Positions 18,678 to 30,200 of a stretch of 64,000 bases of DNA are shown one piece after another. The stretch spans positions 372,001 to 436,000 of the forward strand of contig CAWHVG010000002.1 of assembly GCA_963832725.1 (NCBI GenBank). The letters are read 5' to 3'. The stretch comes from JAEZBP01 sp963832725 (GTDB lineage: Bacteria; Myxococcota_A; Polyangia; Polyangiales; Sandaracinaceae). Position 1 is the first letter of the stretch, and each line of letters opens with the position of its first letter. The position numbers were made by a program, and so were the translations under genes. The notes beneath the pieces are model-generated. The model saw only the letters and a program-made list of their open reading frames with translations. It had not been told where the DNA came from and did not search any database.

Positions 18678-19943
18678 ATGTCGGATGGTGTGGTGCGAGT
18701 AAATCAGGTGTTTGTTCCCGGGGGACTGCCCAGGCACACGTACGTGCCACGTACCGGAAAAGGTATTGAGGAAAAACTCCGTCAAGCTTCAGACAACCTG
18801 TGCAAATTGGTTACGGTTACCGGCGCGACGAAGTCTGGCAAGACCGTGATGACTAGCACCATCTACCCACGTGGTAGAGCTGTGTGGCTAGATGGCGGAA
18901 CGTTTGGAACGGAGGAAGACCTCTGGTCCGAAGTCGTCGAGCAGCTCGACGCTTTTACCGAGACGGCACAGAGTGTGGAAACTTTGGGCGAGCTCGGTGC
19001 GGAGATCAGGGGTCAGTCAGGGCGAGAAATCCCCGGTGTGGGTGAGGCGGAGATTGGCGGACAAGGTGGCGGGAAGCGCGGTCGGAAGACAGGCGTCCAT
19101 TCTTCCCGTGCGCGCCGTTCGAAAGCCGTAGCAGTGGCGGCACTTCGATGCCAGTCACTTCCCGTAGTCATCGATGACTTTCACTACCTCACCAGGGAAA
19201 CGCAGGCCTCCATAGTGCGGGCACTCAAGGCTCCAATCTTTGATGGGCTTCCGGTTATTTTGTTGGCAATACCCCATCGGAGGTACGACGCGGTTCGGGT
19301 TGAGAAGGAAATGACAGGACGCGTGGAAACTGTCGAGGTTCCGAGTTGGGATTTGTCGGAGCTTCTTGAGATTCCGTTCGTCGGGTTTCCGTTGCTGCGG
19401 ATGGAAGTCAATCCAGATGTGCTGAACCTGTTCGCGTCTGAGTCGCTTGGCAGTCCGCATTTGATGCAAGAGTTTTGCCGCGAACTGTGTAGGCAGTGTG
19501 GGGTGGAGGAGACTCTCTCCGTTCCGCTTCGGGTGGCGGCGGCCGATGTTGATGGCTCGTCTGTCTTTCGCCAAGTTGCGCAATCTACCAGCAAGGTCGT
19601 CTTTGACCGGCTGGCCAAAGGACCGAGGCAGCGTTCGGATCGCAAAGAACGAACGCTTGTCGGCGGTGAAACGGTTGATATTTACGTGGCCGTCCTTCGT
19701 GCTGTTGCGAACCTGAAGCCTGGGATGCAGACGTTCGAGTGGGAGCAAATTCGAGCGTCCTTGCGAGAGGTGCTTGCGGACTATCTCCCGCAGGCACACG
19801 AGGTGTCTCGGGTGCTGGAGCACATGGCCACCATCTCGGCGAATGAGGAATCGTCTGCCCCCGTCATTGATTGGGAAAAAGAAGAGCGCAAGCTGCACAT
19901 CACGGACCCGTTCTTCGCGTTTTTCTTGAAGTGGGGTGTGTAG
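18678..19943 (+). CDS. Lower-GC P-loop ATPase, probably horizontally acquired
   Basis: A 421-aa protein. Walker A is TGATKSGKTVM (about 48-58), Walker B LPVVIDDFHYL (about 158-168), then ILLAIPHRRYDAV (sensor-like) and WDLSELLEIPF. The C-terminus WEKEERKLHITDPFFAFFLKWG resembles the end of AAA/STAND ATPases of the AAA_16/AAA_35 kind. A low-complexity Gly/Arg insert (about 112-145) may be a loop. The codon mix and GC (near 55-58% by eye) differ clearly from neighbours, and one long intact frame is present amid decayed genes. ATG 18678 is the first good start. Function unknown; a defence or mobile-element role is possible from context only. Confidence 0.72.
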   Translation: MSDGVVRVNQVFVPGGLPRHTYVPRTGKGIEEKLRQASDNLCKLVTVTGATKSGKTVMTSTIYPRGRAVWLDGGTFGTEEDLWSEVVEQLDAFTETAQSVETLGELGAEIRGQSGREIPGVGEAEIGGQGGGKRGRKTGVHSSRARRSKAVAVAALRCQSLPVVIDDFHYLTRETQASIVRALKAPIFDGLPVILLAIPHRRYDAVRVEKEMTGRVETVEVPSWDLSELLEIPFVGFPLLRMEVNPDVLNLFASESLGSPHLMQEFCRELCRQCGVEETLSVPLRVAAADVDGSSVFRQVAQSTSKVVFDRLAKGPRQRSDRKERTLVGGETVDIYVAVLRAVANLKPGMQTFEWEQIRASLREVLADYLPQAHEVSRVLEHMATISANEESSAPVIDWEKEERKLHITDPFFAFFLKWGV

Positions 19944-20242
19944 GCTGTTGCGGGTGAGTCCCCGTCAAGACGGAGTTGTGCGAAACGTCGTGCGCGGAAG
20001 AATCCTGCTGCTCTTGGCTCACCCATTGCTGGCTCGTGGATGGTGGGCCCACTTGGAGTGCAACCCCGTTTGGAGCATGAGGCTGGCCCGACCATTCATC
20101 GGTGGCCCGCCGTGTCTCGTCTGCAGGAGGTCGCGCCATCCCCGCGGTTCGAAGGGCTGGCCACTGGGCCGTGCGGAGAACGCCTCTCGACTCCCAGGCT
20201 CCGCCCCACCTCGACAGCTGTCGCACTGAGCCCGCGCTCGGC
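19944..20242. other. Junction region between the foreign ATPase and pyruvate carboxylase
   Basis: About 300 bp without a plausible gene. GC rises towards the pyruvate carboxylase end. No terminator with a T tract, tRNA or attachment-like direct repeat was found. Confidence 0.4.
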
Positions 20243-23200
20243 TCAGGCGGCCTTCTCGTCGCTCGCGACCTCGATCTCGACCAGGAGATCTCCCGCGGCC
20301 AGGGTCTCGCTCTTCTCCACGGCGACGCGCTTCACTTTGCCGCTGACCGGGGAGGCGACGACGGTCTCCATCTTCATGGCGCTGAGGACGACGAGGGGGT
20401 CGCCCTTCGCGACGTCGTCGCCTTCCTCGACCTGGACGTCGACGACGCTGCCCGGCATGGGGGCGCCGACGGAGCCGGGCTCTTTGGTGGCGCGCTCGCG
20501 GGCGGCGACGACGTCGGTCGCGGCGAGGTCGCGGACGCGGACCTGGCGCGGTTGGCCGTTGAGCTCGTAGTAGACGACGCGGTGGCCGGTGGCGTCCAGC
20601 TCGCCCACGGCCCGCAAGACGATGACGAGGGTCTTGCCTTGCTCGATGTCGATGGAGATCTCTTCGCCGATCTCCATGGGCGCCAGGAAGAGCCGGGTGG
20701 GCAGGACGCTGACGTCGCCGAAGCGGGTCCGGAACTCGCGGTAGTCGCCGAAGACGTCGCGATAGAGGGCGGCGCTCATGACGTCGACGTCGCGGATGGG
20801 GATGTGCGGGTGGTCGTCTTCGAGCTCGCTCCGCAGGGCGGCGAAGTCGAAGGGCTCCATGGTCTCGCCGGGGCGGCCGTCGATCGGCGGGCGGCCGCGC
20901 AGGACTCGGCTGCGGAGGGGCTCGGGGAAGCCGCCGTAGGGCTGGCCGAGGCGGCCCTGGAGGAAGTCGACGACGGAGGAGGGGAACGACGAGCGTGTCG
21001 GCCTGCTCGAGGACGTCGTGCTCGTCCAGGTCGTTTTGGACCATGAACTGCGCCAGGTCGCCGACGACTTTGGAGCTGGGCGTGACTTTGATGATGTCAC
21101 CCAGGAGGCGGTTGGCTGCGGCGTACGAGCGCTTGATGCTCGACCAGCGGCTGGCCAAACCGAGCGCGGCGGCTTGGAAGCGGAGGTTGGTGTACTGGCC
21201 GCCCGGGATTTCGTGCTCGTAGAGATCGGGCGCGTAGCCGGTGAGGCCGGTCTCGAAGGGGGCGTAGTAGCCGCGCGCGCCTTCCCAGTAGGTGTTCAGG
21301 GTTTGAATGGCCTCGGGGTCGATCGAGGTGTCGCGCTCGGTGCCGCGAAGGGCGGCGACGACGGCCGCCATGGTGGGCTGGGCGGTGAGGCCGGCCATGG
21401 CGGGCAGGGCCAGGTCGACGACGTCGGCGTCGGCTTCGGCGCAGGCCAGCATGGAGGCGACGCCGGTGCCTGCCGTGTCGTGGGTGTGGACGTGGATCGG
21501 GAGGTCCGGGAAGCTGCGCCGCAAGGTCGAGACGAGGAGGCTCGCCGCCCGCGGCTTGAGGAGGCCGGCCATGTCCTTGATGGCCAGGATGTGGATGCCG
21601 CGCTCGACGAGCTCGCCGGCCAGGTCGACGTAGTACTGCAGCGAGTACTTGGTCCGCGAGGGATCGCTGACGTCGCCCGAGTAGCAGAGGGAGGCTTCGA
21701 TGACGCCGCCCGCTTCGCCGACGGCGTCGATGCCGAGCTTCAGGTTCTCGACGTAGTTCAGCGAGTCGAAGATGCGGAAGACGTCGACGCCGAGCTCCTT
21801 GGCCATCCGCACGAACTCGTAGACGACATTGTCGGGATAGCTGGTGTAGCCGACGGCGTTGGCGCCGCGCAGGAGCATCTGGAAAGGCACGTTCGGGACG
21901 CGCTCGCGCAGCCAGCTCAGGCGATCCCACGGGCACTCGTGCAAGAAGCGCAGCGCGACGTCGAAGGTGGCGCCGCCCCACATCTCCAGGCTGAACAATT
22001 CGGGCATGAGCCGGGCGGTGGCGGGCGCGATCTCGAGGAGGTCCTTGGTCCGAACGCGAGTTGCCAAAAGCGATTGGTGGGCGTCGCGCCAGGTGGTGTC
22101 GGTGACCATCAACCCACGATGATGGCGGACGGCTTTGGCGAATTCGGCCGGGCCCCGATGCTCGAGGATGTCGCGCCAGCCCTGCGGCGGCGGCTGGGTC
22201 TTGTCGTGCGCGGGGACGACGGCTTCGATGTTGCTCGGCGGGGCGGCGCCCATGCCCGGGACGCGCGCGCCGTTGACCGCCACCTCGGCGAGGTAGCGCA
22301 ACAAGCGCTGGGCGCGGTTGCGCCGCTGGGGGAACACGAAGAGCTCGGGGCTGTCGTCGACGAAGGAGGTGTCGGTGTCGCCGGCCACGAAGCGCGGGTG
22401 TCTGAGCACGTTCTGGAGGAAGGGGATGTTGGTGCTCACGCCGCGGACGCGGAACTCGGCCAGGGCGCGGTGCAGCTTGTCGACCGACTCCGGGAAGCTC
22501 TGCGCGTGGGCAGTGCACTTCACGAGGAGCGAGTCGTAGTCGGGGCTGACCTTCGCGCCGGTGTAGCCGCTGCCGCCGTCGAGGCGGACGCCCATGCCGG
22601 CGCCGGAGCGGAAGACTTCGATGCGGCCGGTGTCGGGCTGGAAGTTGTTGCGCGGGTTCTCGGTGGTGACGCGGCACTGGATGGCCACGCCGCGCACGTC
22701 GACGCCGTCCTGCGTCAGGCCGAGCTCCTCGAAGGTGGCGCCGCCGGCGATCTTGATCTGCGATTGAACGAGGTCGACCAGCGTGACCTGCTCGGTCACG
22801 GTGTGCTCGACCTGGATGCGCGGGTTGACCTCGATGAAGTAGTGGTTGCCGTCCTTGTCGACGAGGAACTCGACGGTGCCGGCGTTGCGGTAGTCGACGG
22901 CCTGGGCGAGCTTGACGGCGTCGGCGCAGACGGCGTCGCGCACCTTGCGGGGGAGGTTCTGCGCGGGCGCCATCTCGACCACCTTCTGGTGGCGGCGCTG
23001 CACCGAGCAGTCGCGCTCGAAGAGGTGCATGACGTTGCCCTCGGCGTCGGCGAGGATCTGCACCTCGATGTGCCGCGGGTGCTCGACGTAGCGCTCGAGG
23101 AAGACGGTGCCGTCGCCGAACGCGGCCTGCGGCTTCGCTGGTGGCGCGGTCGAAGGCTTCTTCGAGCTCTTCGGCCCGGCGCACGACGCGCATGCCGCGG

Positions 23201-23706
23201 CCGCCTCCCCCCATCGCGGCCTTGACCATGACCGGGAAGCCGAACTCTTCGGTGAAGGTGCGCGCTTCTTCGTAGGTGGCGACCGGATCTTCGGTGCCGG
23301 GGACGGTGGGGACGCCGGCCTTCTTGGCCAGCTTGCGGGCCGCGGTCTTGTCGCCGAGCGCCTCGAGCACCTCGGGCGCGGGGCCGACGAACGCGATGCC
23401 GGCTTCCTGGCAGGCGCGGGAGAGGTCGGCGTTCTCGGAGAGGAAGCCGTAGCCGGGGTGGATGCCGTCGACGTTGGCGTCCTGGGCGATCTCGATGATG
23501 CGGTCGATCGCGAGGTAGGCGCCGACCGGGCTCAGGCCCTTGCCGATCAGGTAGCCCTCGTCCGCCTTGTAGCGGTGGAGATGGACGCGGTCCTCGTGGC
23601 TGTAGATCGCGACCGTTCGGATCCCGAGCTCGGTGGCGGCGCGGAAGACACGGATGGCGATCTCGCCGCGGTTTGCACACATGAGCTTGGTGATCGGTCG
23701 TCGCAC
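20243..23706 (-). CDS. pyc: Pyruvate carboxylase (two frameshifts)
   Basis: About 1154 aa, the full length of a single-chain biotin enzyme making oxaloacetate from pyruvate and bicarbonate with ATP. Order: biotin carboxylase (ITKLMCANRGEIAIRVFRA near residue 5; GGGGRGMRVV ATP loop; EVNPRIQVEHTVTE), carboxyltransferase (MVTDTTWRDAHQSLLATR near 540; MEMWGGATFDVA-like SLEMWGGATFDVALRFL; HTHDTAGTG) and the C-terminal biotinyl domain with AMKM. GTG 23706 has an AAAGGAG site six bases upstream. An extra C near 23138 and a second indel near 20985 break the frame, but all domains are intact, so I read it as a functional gene. A 3' fragment copy lies at 14041-14534. Confidence 0.95.
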
Positions 23707-23932
23707 GCGGGCTCCTTTCGGGACTGACGCTTCGGCCAGCGTGTAGCAGTCATGCGGTCGCTCGTCATCCGCGACGACCGTGGACGGTCCTCGGCGTGGC
23801 GTCATCGGATCGCGGCACGAATGGCTCGCAGTCGATGGTGGCGAGGGCGGGCACGCACTCTGCAATCGAGGCTCGGGTCAGCCACCACGCCAGCCCTGTC
23901 CCGTTGAACGGGGGAGGGAGCGAGAACGGAGC

Positions 23933-24859
23933 TCAGCTCGGGGACGGCTCGTCGGGCGGCGGGGGCTGGAGCAGGGACTCGCGCTCTTTGCGCCACTGGT
24001 CGTGGAAGGCGGTGCGGTCGAGGTGGTAGCGCAGGTTGGACGCGGCGTGCTGGGCGGCGTGTACGTGCTCTTCGCCGTTCAAGTAGGCGAGCAGCTCCGG
24101 GTCGACGGCGCGGACCATGGCTTCGCCGCGCCAGCGCACGACGCTGTCGTCGACGTCGATGACGTGGCCCCAGTGCATGGCCCAGGCGGCTTCGGGGAAC
24201 GAGAGCGCCTCCTTGTCGAGGAGCAGCGCTTCGAGCGTTTGGAGCTGGCCTTGGTACCAAGAGTCGACGAAGGGAAGCTCGCGGCCGTAGAGGACGGCGT
24301 TGTGGAAATACTCGGCGACGGTGAGCAGGCCGTCGAGCGAGAGGCGGTCGACGACGCGGTAGAGGAGCTCGAGCACTCGCTCGCCCACGCCGAGGCCGGG
24401 CGCGTCCTGGCCGGGCAGACGCATGCGATCGCCGGTGAACTCGCCGAGGGGGTTTCGCAGGCTGAGCCAATCGACGGTGAGCACGTCCCACGAGCGCTGC
24501 GGCGCCGGCGGATCGATGTGGAGCTGATCGCGGCGGACGACGAGCTCTATCAGCCGGTCGCGCTCGCCGCCCGCCGCCGGGGTGCCGTCGACCAGGAGGG
24601 TGTGCCGTTCGTCGTGGGCCCAGGTCTCGACCGTGATGTCGGTCCAGCCGCGCGATTCGAGGGCGTGGAAGAAGCCATAGCGGCTGAGCGCGATGCGCAG
24701 GCCTTCGTCACCGTAGAAGTCGAGGAAGCGGCGGTCGGCGTCTTTGTCCAGCAGGTCGCGATCGGTGAGCGCGAAGGTCTCGTCCATCGACGAGCGCATG
24801 AGCTCGACGTGGCTCAGCGAGCGGGAGACCTTTCGGTAGCGCCGTGCGTAGCGCGTCAC
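23933..24859 (-). CDS. Conserved protein of unknown function
   Basis: A 308-aa soluble, acidic protein, with no signal peptide and no membrane helix. It is rich in aromatic and charged residues, with segments such as LDFYGDEGLRIALSRYGFFHALE, DVLTVDWLSLRNP, AEYFHNAVLYGRELPFVDSWYQGQ and a Pro-rich end. I do not recognise the family. The intact frame and balanced composition support a real gene. The start GTG 24859 could be replaced by an internal ATG near 24799. It is transcribed towards pyruvate carboxylase but separated by 226 bp. Confidence 0.75.
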   Translation of the reverse strand: MTRYARRYRKVSRSLSHVELMRSSMDETFALTDRDLLDKDADRRFLDFYGDEGLRIALSRYGFFHALESRGWTDITVETWAHDERHTLLVDGTPAAGGERDRLIELVVRRDQLHIDPPAPQRSWDVLTVDWLSLRNPLGEFTGDRMRLPGQDAPGLGVGERVLELLYRVVDRLSLDGLLTVAEYFHNAVLYGRELPFVDSWYQGQLQTLEALLLDKEALSFPEAAWAMHWGHVIDVDDSVVRWRGEAMVRAVDPELLAYLNGEEHVHAAQHAASNLRYHLDRTAFHDQWRKERESLLQPPPPDEPSPS

Positions 24860-25000
24860 CCTCGCAGCTTAGCAGCGTGGCGCGTTCGTGCCGGGTTCCG
24901 CTTCCGTGGACGTCGGCGTCCGAGAAACCCTGTTTCATGGACGTTTCGCAGCGGCGTTGGAGCCGATCGGAGGGCGCGCGAACGGCGCATGAGCGCGCCT

Positions 25001-27017
25001 TCACAAGAGGCCGTGGCAAACGCCGTCCGTGCCGCAGTAGTACGCCGCGCAGCAAAGCGGGAGGCCCGGCCCGCAGGCGTCTCCGTCGCCGCGGCAGGAC
25101 ATCCCGGCGTCGGTGCTGGCGTCCGTGCTCGCGTCCGGGACGCCGCCGTCTTGGCCTGCCGACGGCACCGGGTGGCCCGGGATGGACGCGGCCCATTGGG
25201 CGACGTGGTTGTGGGCGCTGATCTCCTGGAAGGGCAGCCAGAACGCGACGTGGCTGGTGTCGTTGCCGGCCGAGATGCCTCCGTCGGCGTCGATCTCGAT
25301 CGCGGCCATCCAGATCTGCGGCTGAACGCAGAACTGCGCGCAGCCGGCGGCCACGCAGCCGCAGGAGCTCGGCACGAGCGGACAGGAGTGGGTGTGCGCG
25401 GGGTTCTCGGGCGCCTCGGGCGGGTAGCACTGCACGCCGGCGGGATCTTCGTTCTGTACGCGCAGGCCGTAGTCGCGGATGGACGAGAAGGTCACCCACA
25501 CGATGCGGTGCCCGCGGTCGTGCTGAACGTAGGGGCTCGTGCGCGGCCAGCTGTTGCCGAGGCCGTCGCCCTGGTTGAGCGTGGCCAGGTCGACCGGATC
25601 GCCGCCGCCCGAGGGCATGGCAAAGACGCGCGCCTCTGGGTTGGAGAAGGCGTCGCTGTCGAGCCCCGGCGCGGTCACGCGGTTGAAGACGATGAACGCG
25701 CCGTCCGCCGTGAAGGCGGGGTAGTAGTTGTTCTCGTCGGCGCTGGCGGCCATCAAGAGCGGGGTGGGCGTGCCGAAGGTGCTTCCGTCCCAGCTCATCT
25801 GGTAGAGCGACGCGCCCGTGAAGTGGTCGTCGTCGCCGTTGGCGGAGACGGCGCCGGAGGCGTTGTAGAACTGGGCCGGCTGCGCGTAGACGACGCGGGA
25901 GTCGTCCGGGGCCCAGTCGGGCTGGGTGCCGCGCATGTCACCGGTGGATGCGAGAATCGAGCTGCGATGCGTCGGTGCCGTCGAGACGGTAGAAGGCGGG
26001 CGAGTGGTTTCGGTTGCGGCCGTCCGAGGCGAGCATCGAGGTGTGGTCGCTGGTGAAGGTGCGGAAGCCCGGCTGCACGCGGTTGGCGGCGATGGTTCGG
26101 GTACCGACGTCCATCAGGAACGAGCTCAGGTCGCCGTACTCGTCGTCGGAGTCGGGATCGTCGCTGCCGTAGGTGATGCGCTGGCCGTCGCGGGAGACGA
26201 AGTGGCAGCCGTAGCAGCGGTTGCCGGTGTCGGGGCTCGACTCGAGGAAGGCCTCCGGTGCGACGTCCCGGCGGCCGAAGTCGAATCGGTAGATGCCGCC
26301 GGCGCGGCCGGGCGTTCCGTCGACGGTCACCGACTGCCAGTAGTAGACGGCGCCTTCGACGTCTTCGCTGGCGAAGGAGATCTCGCGCGCGTCGCTGGTC
26401 CCGACGCACGAGCCGTCTTCCGGCGCGGCGCGCACGGTGACGCGGAGCGGGTCGCCCCCGCGGTTCACGTCCGCGATCCAGCCCCACTGCTCTTGGGTGA
26501 GCGCGAAGCCGCAGCCGCCGGTGTCGACGCCGCGGGTGTTGGTGATGGCTTCGCAGCGGGTGATGACGCGGACGTCGGTGGCGGCGTTCTGGAAGTCGAG
26601 CTCGAAGAGGGTGTTGCCGGCGCCGGGGAGGAACTGGACCTCGATGACGTTGGTGTTCGGAGGCAGGAGCACCTGGTCCGGCGGGTAGACGAGGGTGGGG
26701 CTGGCGCCCGGGCCCGTGCAGGCGGGCGGCGCCGGGCCGGCGTCCACGCCGCTGGCCGAGCAATCGGTCCCCGGGAAGCAGGGGCAGTCGGGGCAGCGGC
26801 TGACGTGGCTCGAGGTCGGGCCGGCATCCGCGCCTGTCGCGGCGTCCATCGAGCCATCGCCGCGCGCCCCGCCGCCGTCGTCCACGCTGCCGTCGTCCAC
26901 GCTGCCGTCGAGCGTGTTCCCGCCTCCGTCACCGTGGGTGTTGGTGGCGTCGCTGCAGCTGCAGCCGGCGCCGAGGAGCGCCAGGGAGAGCACCGAGAGC
27001 CAGCTCGCAGTTCGCAT
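25001..27017 (-). CDS. Large lipoprotein with TolB-like propeller repeats and one CxxCH motif (frameshift)
   Basis: About 672 aa. The signal peptide ends in the lipobox LGAGC (Cys19), followed by a Gly/Asp linker. After an Ig-like segment (LVYPPDQVLLPPNTNVIEVQF), the sequence RCYGCHFVSRDGQ carries a CxxCH haem-attachment pattern. Propeller-type repeats follow (QPDWAPDDSRVVYAQP; YYPAFTADGAFIVFNR), resembling WD40/TolB-like sheets. The end is Cys-rich. A single indel near 25952 separates DASQLDS from ILASTGDMRG in the next frame. Probably an outer-membrane or surface lipoprotein; whether haem is bound is unknown. Confidence 0.8.
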
Positions 27018-27243
27018 GAGACCTCCGCGAATAGCCTATACGAGCGAGGTGGGCGTTCGGAGACGGAGACGTGTCTCAATCGCGTCGGACCGACTGCGAC
27101 GTCGCGATCCTCCGAGCGATGGACGCGCCGCTCGAACCTCGCGAGCGCGTCCTCGATGAGGCGCGTCCTCGACGAGCCGCGTTGCCCATGTCCGCGCTGT
27201 CGCGCGCTACGGTCTCCCTTTCGCGATCGTCTGACCGCGCGAC

Positions 27244-30200
27244 TCAGACGGCGTGCTCTTCGTGCTCGGCGCGGCGGTGGAAGCCACCGCTGGTGGAGCT
27301 GAAGCCCGCGTCTCGCAGGTGCGCGGCGAGGTCGGAGCCGTGGGGATCCTCGCCGTCGATGCGCTTGATGAGGACGGCGCGCGCCTTCTCGCCGGTGGCG
27401 CGGGTGAGCCCGCGGGCCAAGGCGGCGGCGGCGCGGGCGTGGGCCAGCTCGTCGTCTTCGGGCAGGAAGGTGAGCACGCTGTGGCCGGTCTTGCCGACGT
27501 AGCCAATCAATCGGCCTTCGTGGAGCACGACTCGAGCGCCGGCCGCTCGCTGCGCGCGGGCACCTTCGCGCTCCGGCCACGGCAGGGCGGCACCGTAGAC
27601 GTTGGCCGGGTCGTCGGCGGCGAGGAGCACCACCGCGTCCTCGTCCTCCGGCTCGCGGTGCTTGCGCAGCCGCTCCTCCGCGCCCGGCACCGCGAACTGC
27701 GTCGCGCCGAGGCCCGCCACGAAGTAGCCGCGCCGCACCCGTCCGGCCTCTTCCATCGCCTTGAGCACCGGATAGACGGTGGAGAAGCCGCCGGGCACGG
27801 CCTCCGCCTTGATCGCCTCGCGCGTGAGCACGCCGTGGCGCTCGAGGAGCTGCGTCGCCAGCGCCTGCAGGCGCTCGGTCGGGCTCACGCCTTCCACGGC
27901 CGGCAGGAGCGACCAGCGCCCCTCCGAGCCGGGCGGTCCCGCGCGCCGCGACGTGGTCAGCATCCGCCGCCGGCCGCCGCGCGCGCGGTCGTCGCCACCG
28001 CGGAGCGAGCGGAGCGGCAAGAGCGTGTCGTTGGTCACCTCGCCCGCCCAGACCATCGTCCACAGCGTCTCCAGCACGTCGCTCCCGAACGCGCCGAGCG
28101 CCGACACGAGATCGCGGAAGAACATCGCGCCGCGCGCGTCGAGGAGGGCGCGGATGGCCGCCGCGAGTTCGCCCTCCGCCGGTGTCGCTTCGGGCGCCAA
28201 GAGGGCGTAGTGCTCGGCCAGGTAGAGCGCGACGCGGCCGTCCTTCGGGCCGAGCGAGCCCATCCCCCGCCAGATCACCTCGCCGCTCGCGCAGAGCTCG
28301 TCCAGATCGCGGCGGTCGTAGCCGGACAGCCGGCTCGGCAGCACGTGCGCCTCCAGCGAGGAGCCTGGAATCGGCGCGCCCTGGAGCTGCTCGACGACGC
28401 CGATCAACGCGTCCGCGCCGCTCCGATGCCGGCCCACGCCGTGCCAGTCGAGCGTGAAGCGGGCCAGCGCCTCCGGCTCCACCGGCTCGATCTCCTTGCG
28501 TAGCTTGGCCAGCGAGCGCTGCTTGATCTGCCGCAGCACGCCGAGATCACACCACTCGCGTCCGCGCCCGCCCGGCAAGAGCTCGCCTTCCACCACGCGA
28601 TCGGCGGCGGCCAGCCGGGTCAGCACGGCGCGCACCGGCGCTGGGCCGAGGCCGAAGCGATCGGAGACGGCGTCGATGGTGAAGGGCCCGTGGGTCCGCG
28701 CGTAGCGGCCGATCAGCTCGAAGAGCGGGTCGTGCGCCGGCTCGAGCAGCGCGATGGGGGTGCCGGCCGGCGGCACGATGCCGAGCCCGTCGCGGTAGCG
28801 CGCGATGTCCTCCGCGGCGATGAAGCGTTTGTCCCCGCCGAGCGTGACCGGAACGATGCGCCGCGCGCGGACGAGCTCGGCCGCGAACGCTTCGACGCCG
28901 GCTTCGGGCTCGCTCCGCTTCGCGATCTCCTCCAGGCTCAGATCGCCGAGCGCGAGGAGGAGATCGTGGACGCCGTCTGCGTGTTTGACGAGCCGCCCGC
29001 CCAGGTGCTGAAGGCGCGCCTCGACCTCGAAGATCGCCGTCAGATCGAGCAGCTCCCGCATGTCCGGCTCGCCGAGGAGCTCCTTGAGCTGCGCGTGATC
29101 GAGCGAGAGCATCTGGCTCTTGCGCTCGGCGAGCGGCACGTCGCCTTCGTAGATGAAGTTGGCGACGTAGTTGAAGAGCAGCGAGGCGGCGAAGGGCGAG
29201 GGCTGGCGGGAGCGGACGTCGCTGACCAGGATCCGCCGATCCTTCACGTCCTTCAGGATCGCGATCAATCCAGGTAGATCGAAGACGTCGCGCAGGACCT
29301 CGCGGTAGGTCTCGAGCACGATGGGGAAGTCGGAGTAGCGCGAGGCGACCTGCAGGAGCTGCGCGCTCTTTCGGCGCTGGGCCCACAGAGGAGTGCGCTG
29401 GCCGGGGCGACGGCGCGGCAAGAGTAGCGCGCGGCCGGCGTTCTCGCGGAAGCGGGCGGCGAAGAGGCTGGTCGAGGCCAGCTCGTTCACCACGAGCTGC
29501 TCGATCTCGTCCGGATCCGGAAAGAACACGGCGTCGTCCGGCGCCTCGTCCACGTCCGGCAGGCGAAAGACGATGCCGTCGTCCGACCACATCACGTCGG
29601 CGTCGATGCCGAACTCGTGCGCCAGCCGCGCGTTGACGGCCGTGCCCCACGGCGCGTGCACCTTGGCGCCGAAGGGCGAGAGCAGCGTGACGCAGACGTC
29701 ACCGACCTCGTCCGTGAAGCGCTCCACGATCACCACGCGGTCGGTCGGCAGGCGGCCCGTCGCCTCGCGCTGATCCTCCAGATAGCGGAGCAGGTTCTCG
29801 GCCGCCCGCGCATCGAGGGCGTGGAGCTCCCGCAAGCGCTGAAGCGCCGCCTCCCGCGGCGTGCTGCTCAGCTCGCGGGCGAGCTTGCCGATGGCGCGGC
29901 CGAGCTCGAGCGGACGGCCCGGCCGGTCGCCGTGCCAGAAGGGCATCTTCCCCGCCTCGCCCGGCGCCGGCGTGACCAGCACCCGGTCGTGGGTGATCTC
30001 CTCGATCCGCCACGACGACGCGCCGAGCAAGAAGACGTCGCCCTCGCGCGACTCGAAGACCATCTCCTCGTCGAGCTCGCCGACCCGGACGGGCTTCTCT
30101 TGGCCGGCGAGGAAGACGCCGTAGAGGCCGCGGTCCGGGATGGTGCCGCCGTTGGCGATGGCCAGCATGCGCGCGCCGCGGCGGGCGCTGAGGGTGCCCC

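Noticed and set aside
20140..20170. GGTTCGAAGG as a tRNA T-loop
   Set aside because: No acceptor stem, D-loop or anticodon stem can be folded around it. No tRNA was found anywhere in the window.
21018..23225. Very long plus-strand open frame opposite pyruvate carboxylase
   Set aside because: High-GC DNA gives long antisense frames; this one has Val/Gly/Asp-rich nonsense composition and lies entirely opposite a clear conserved gene.
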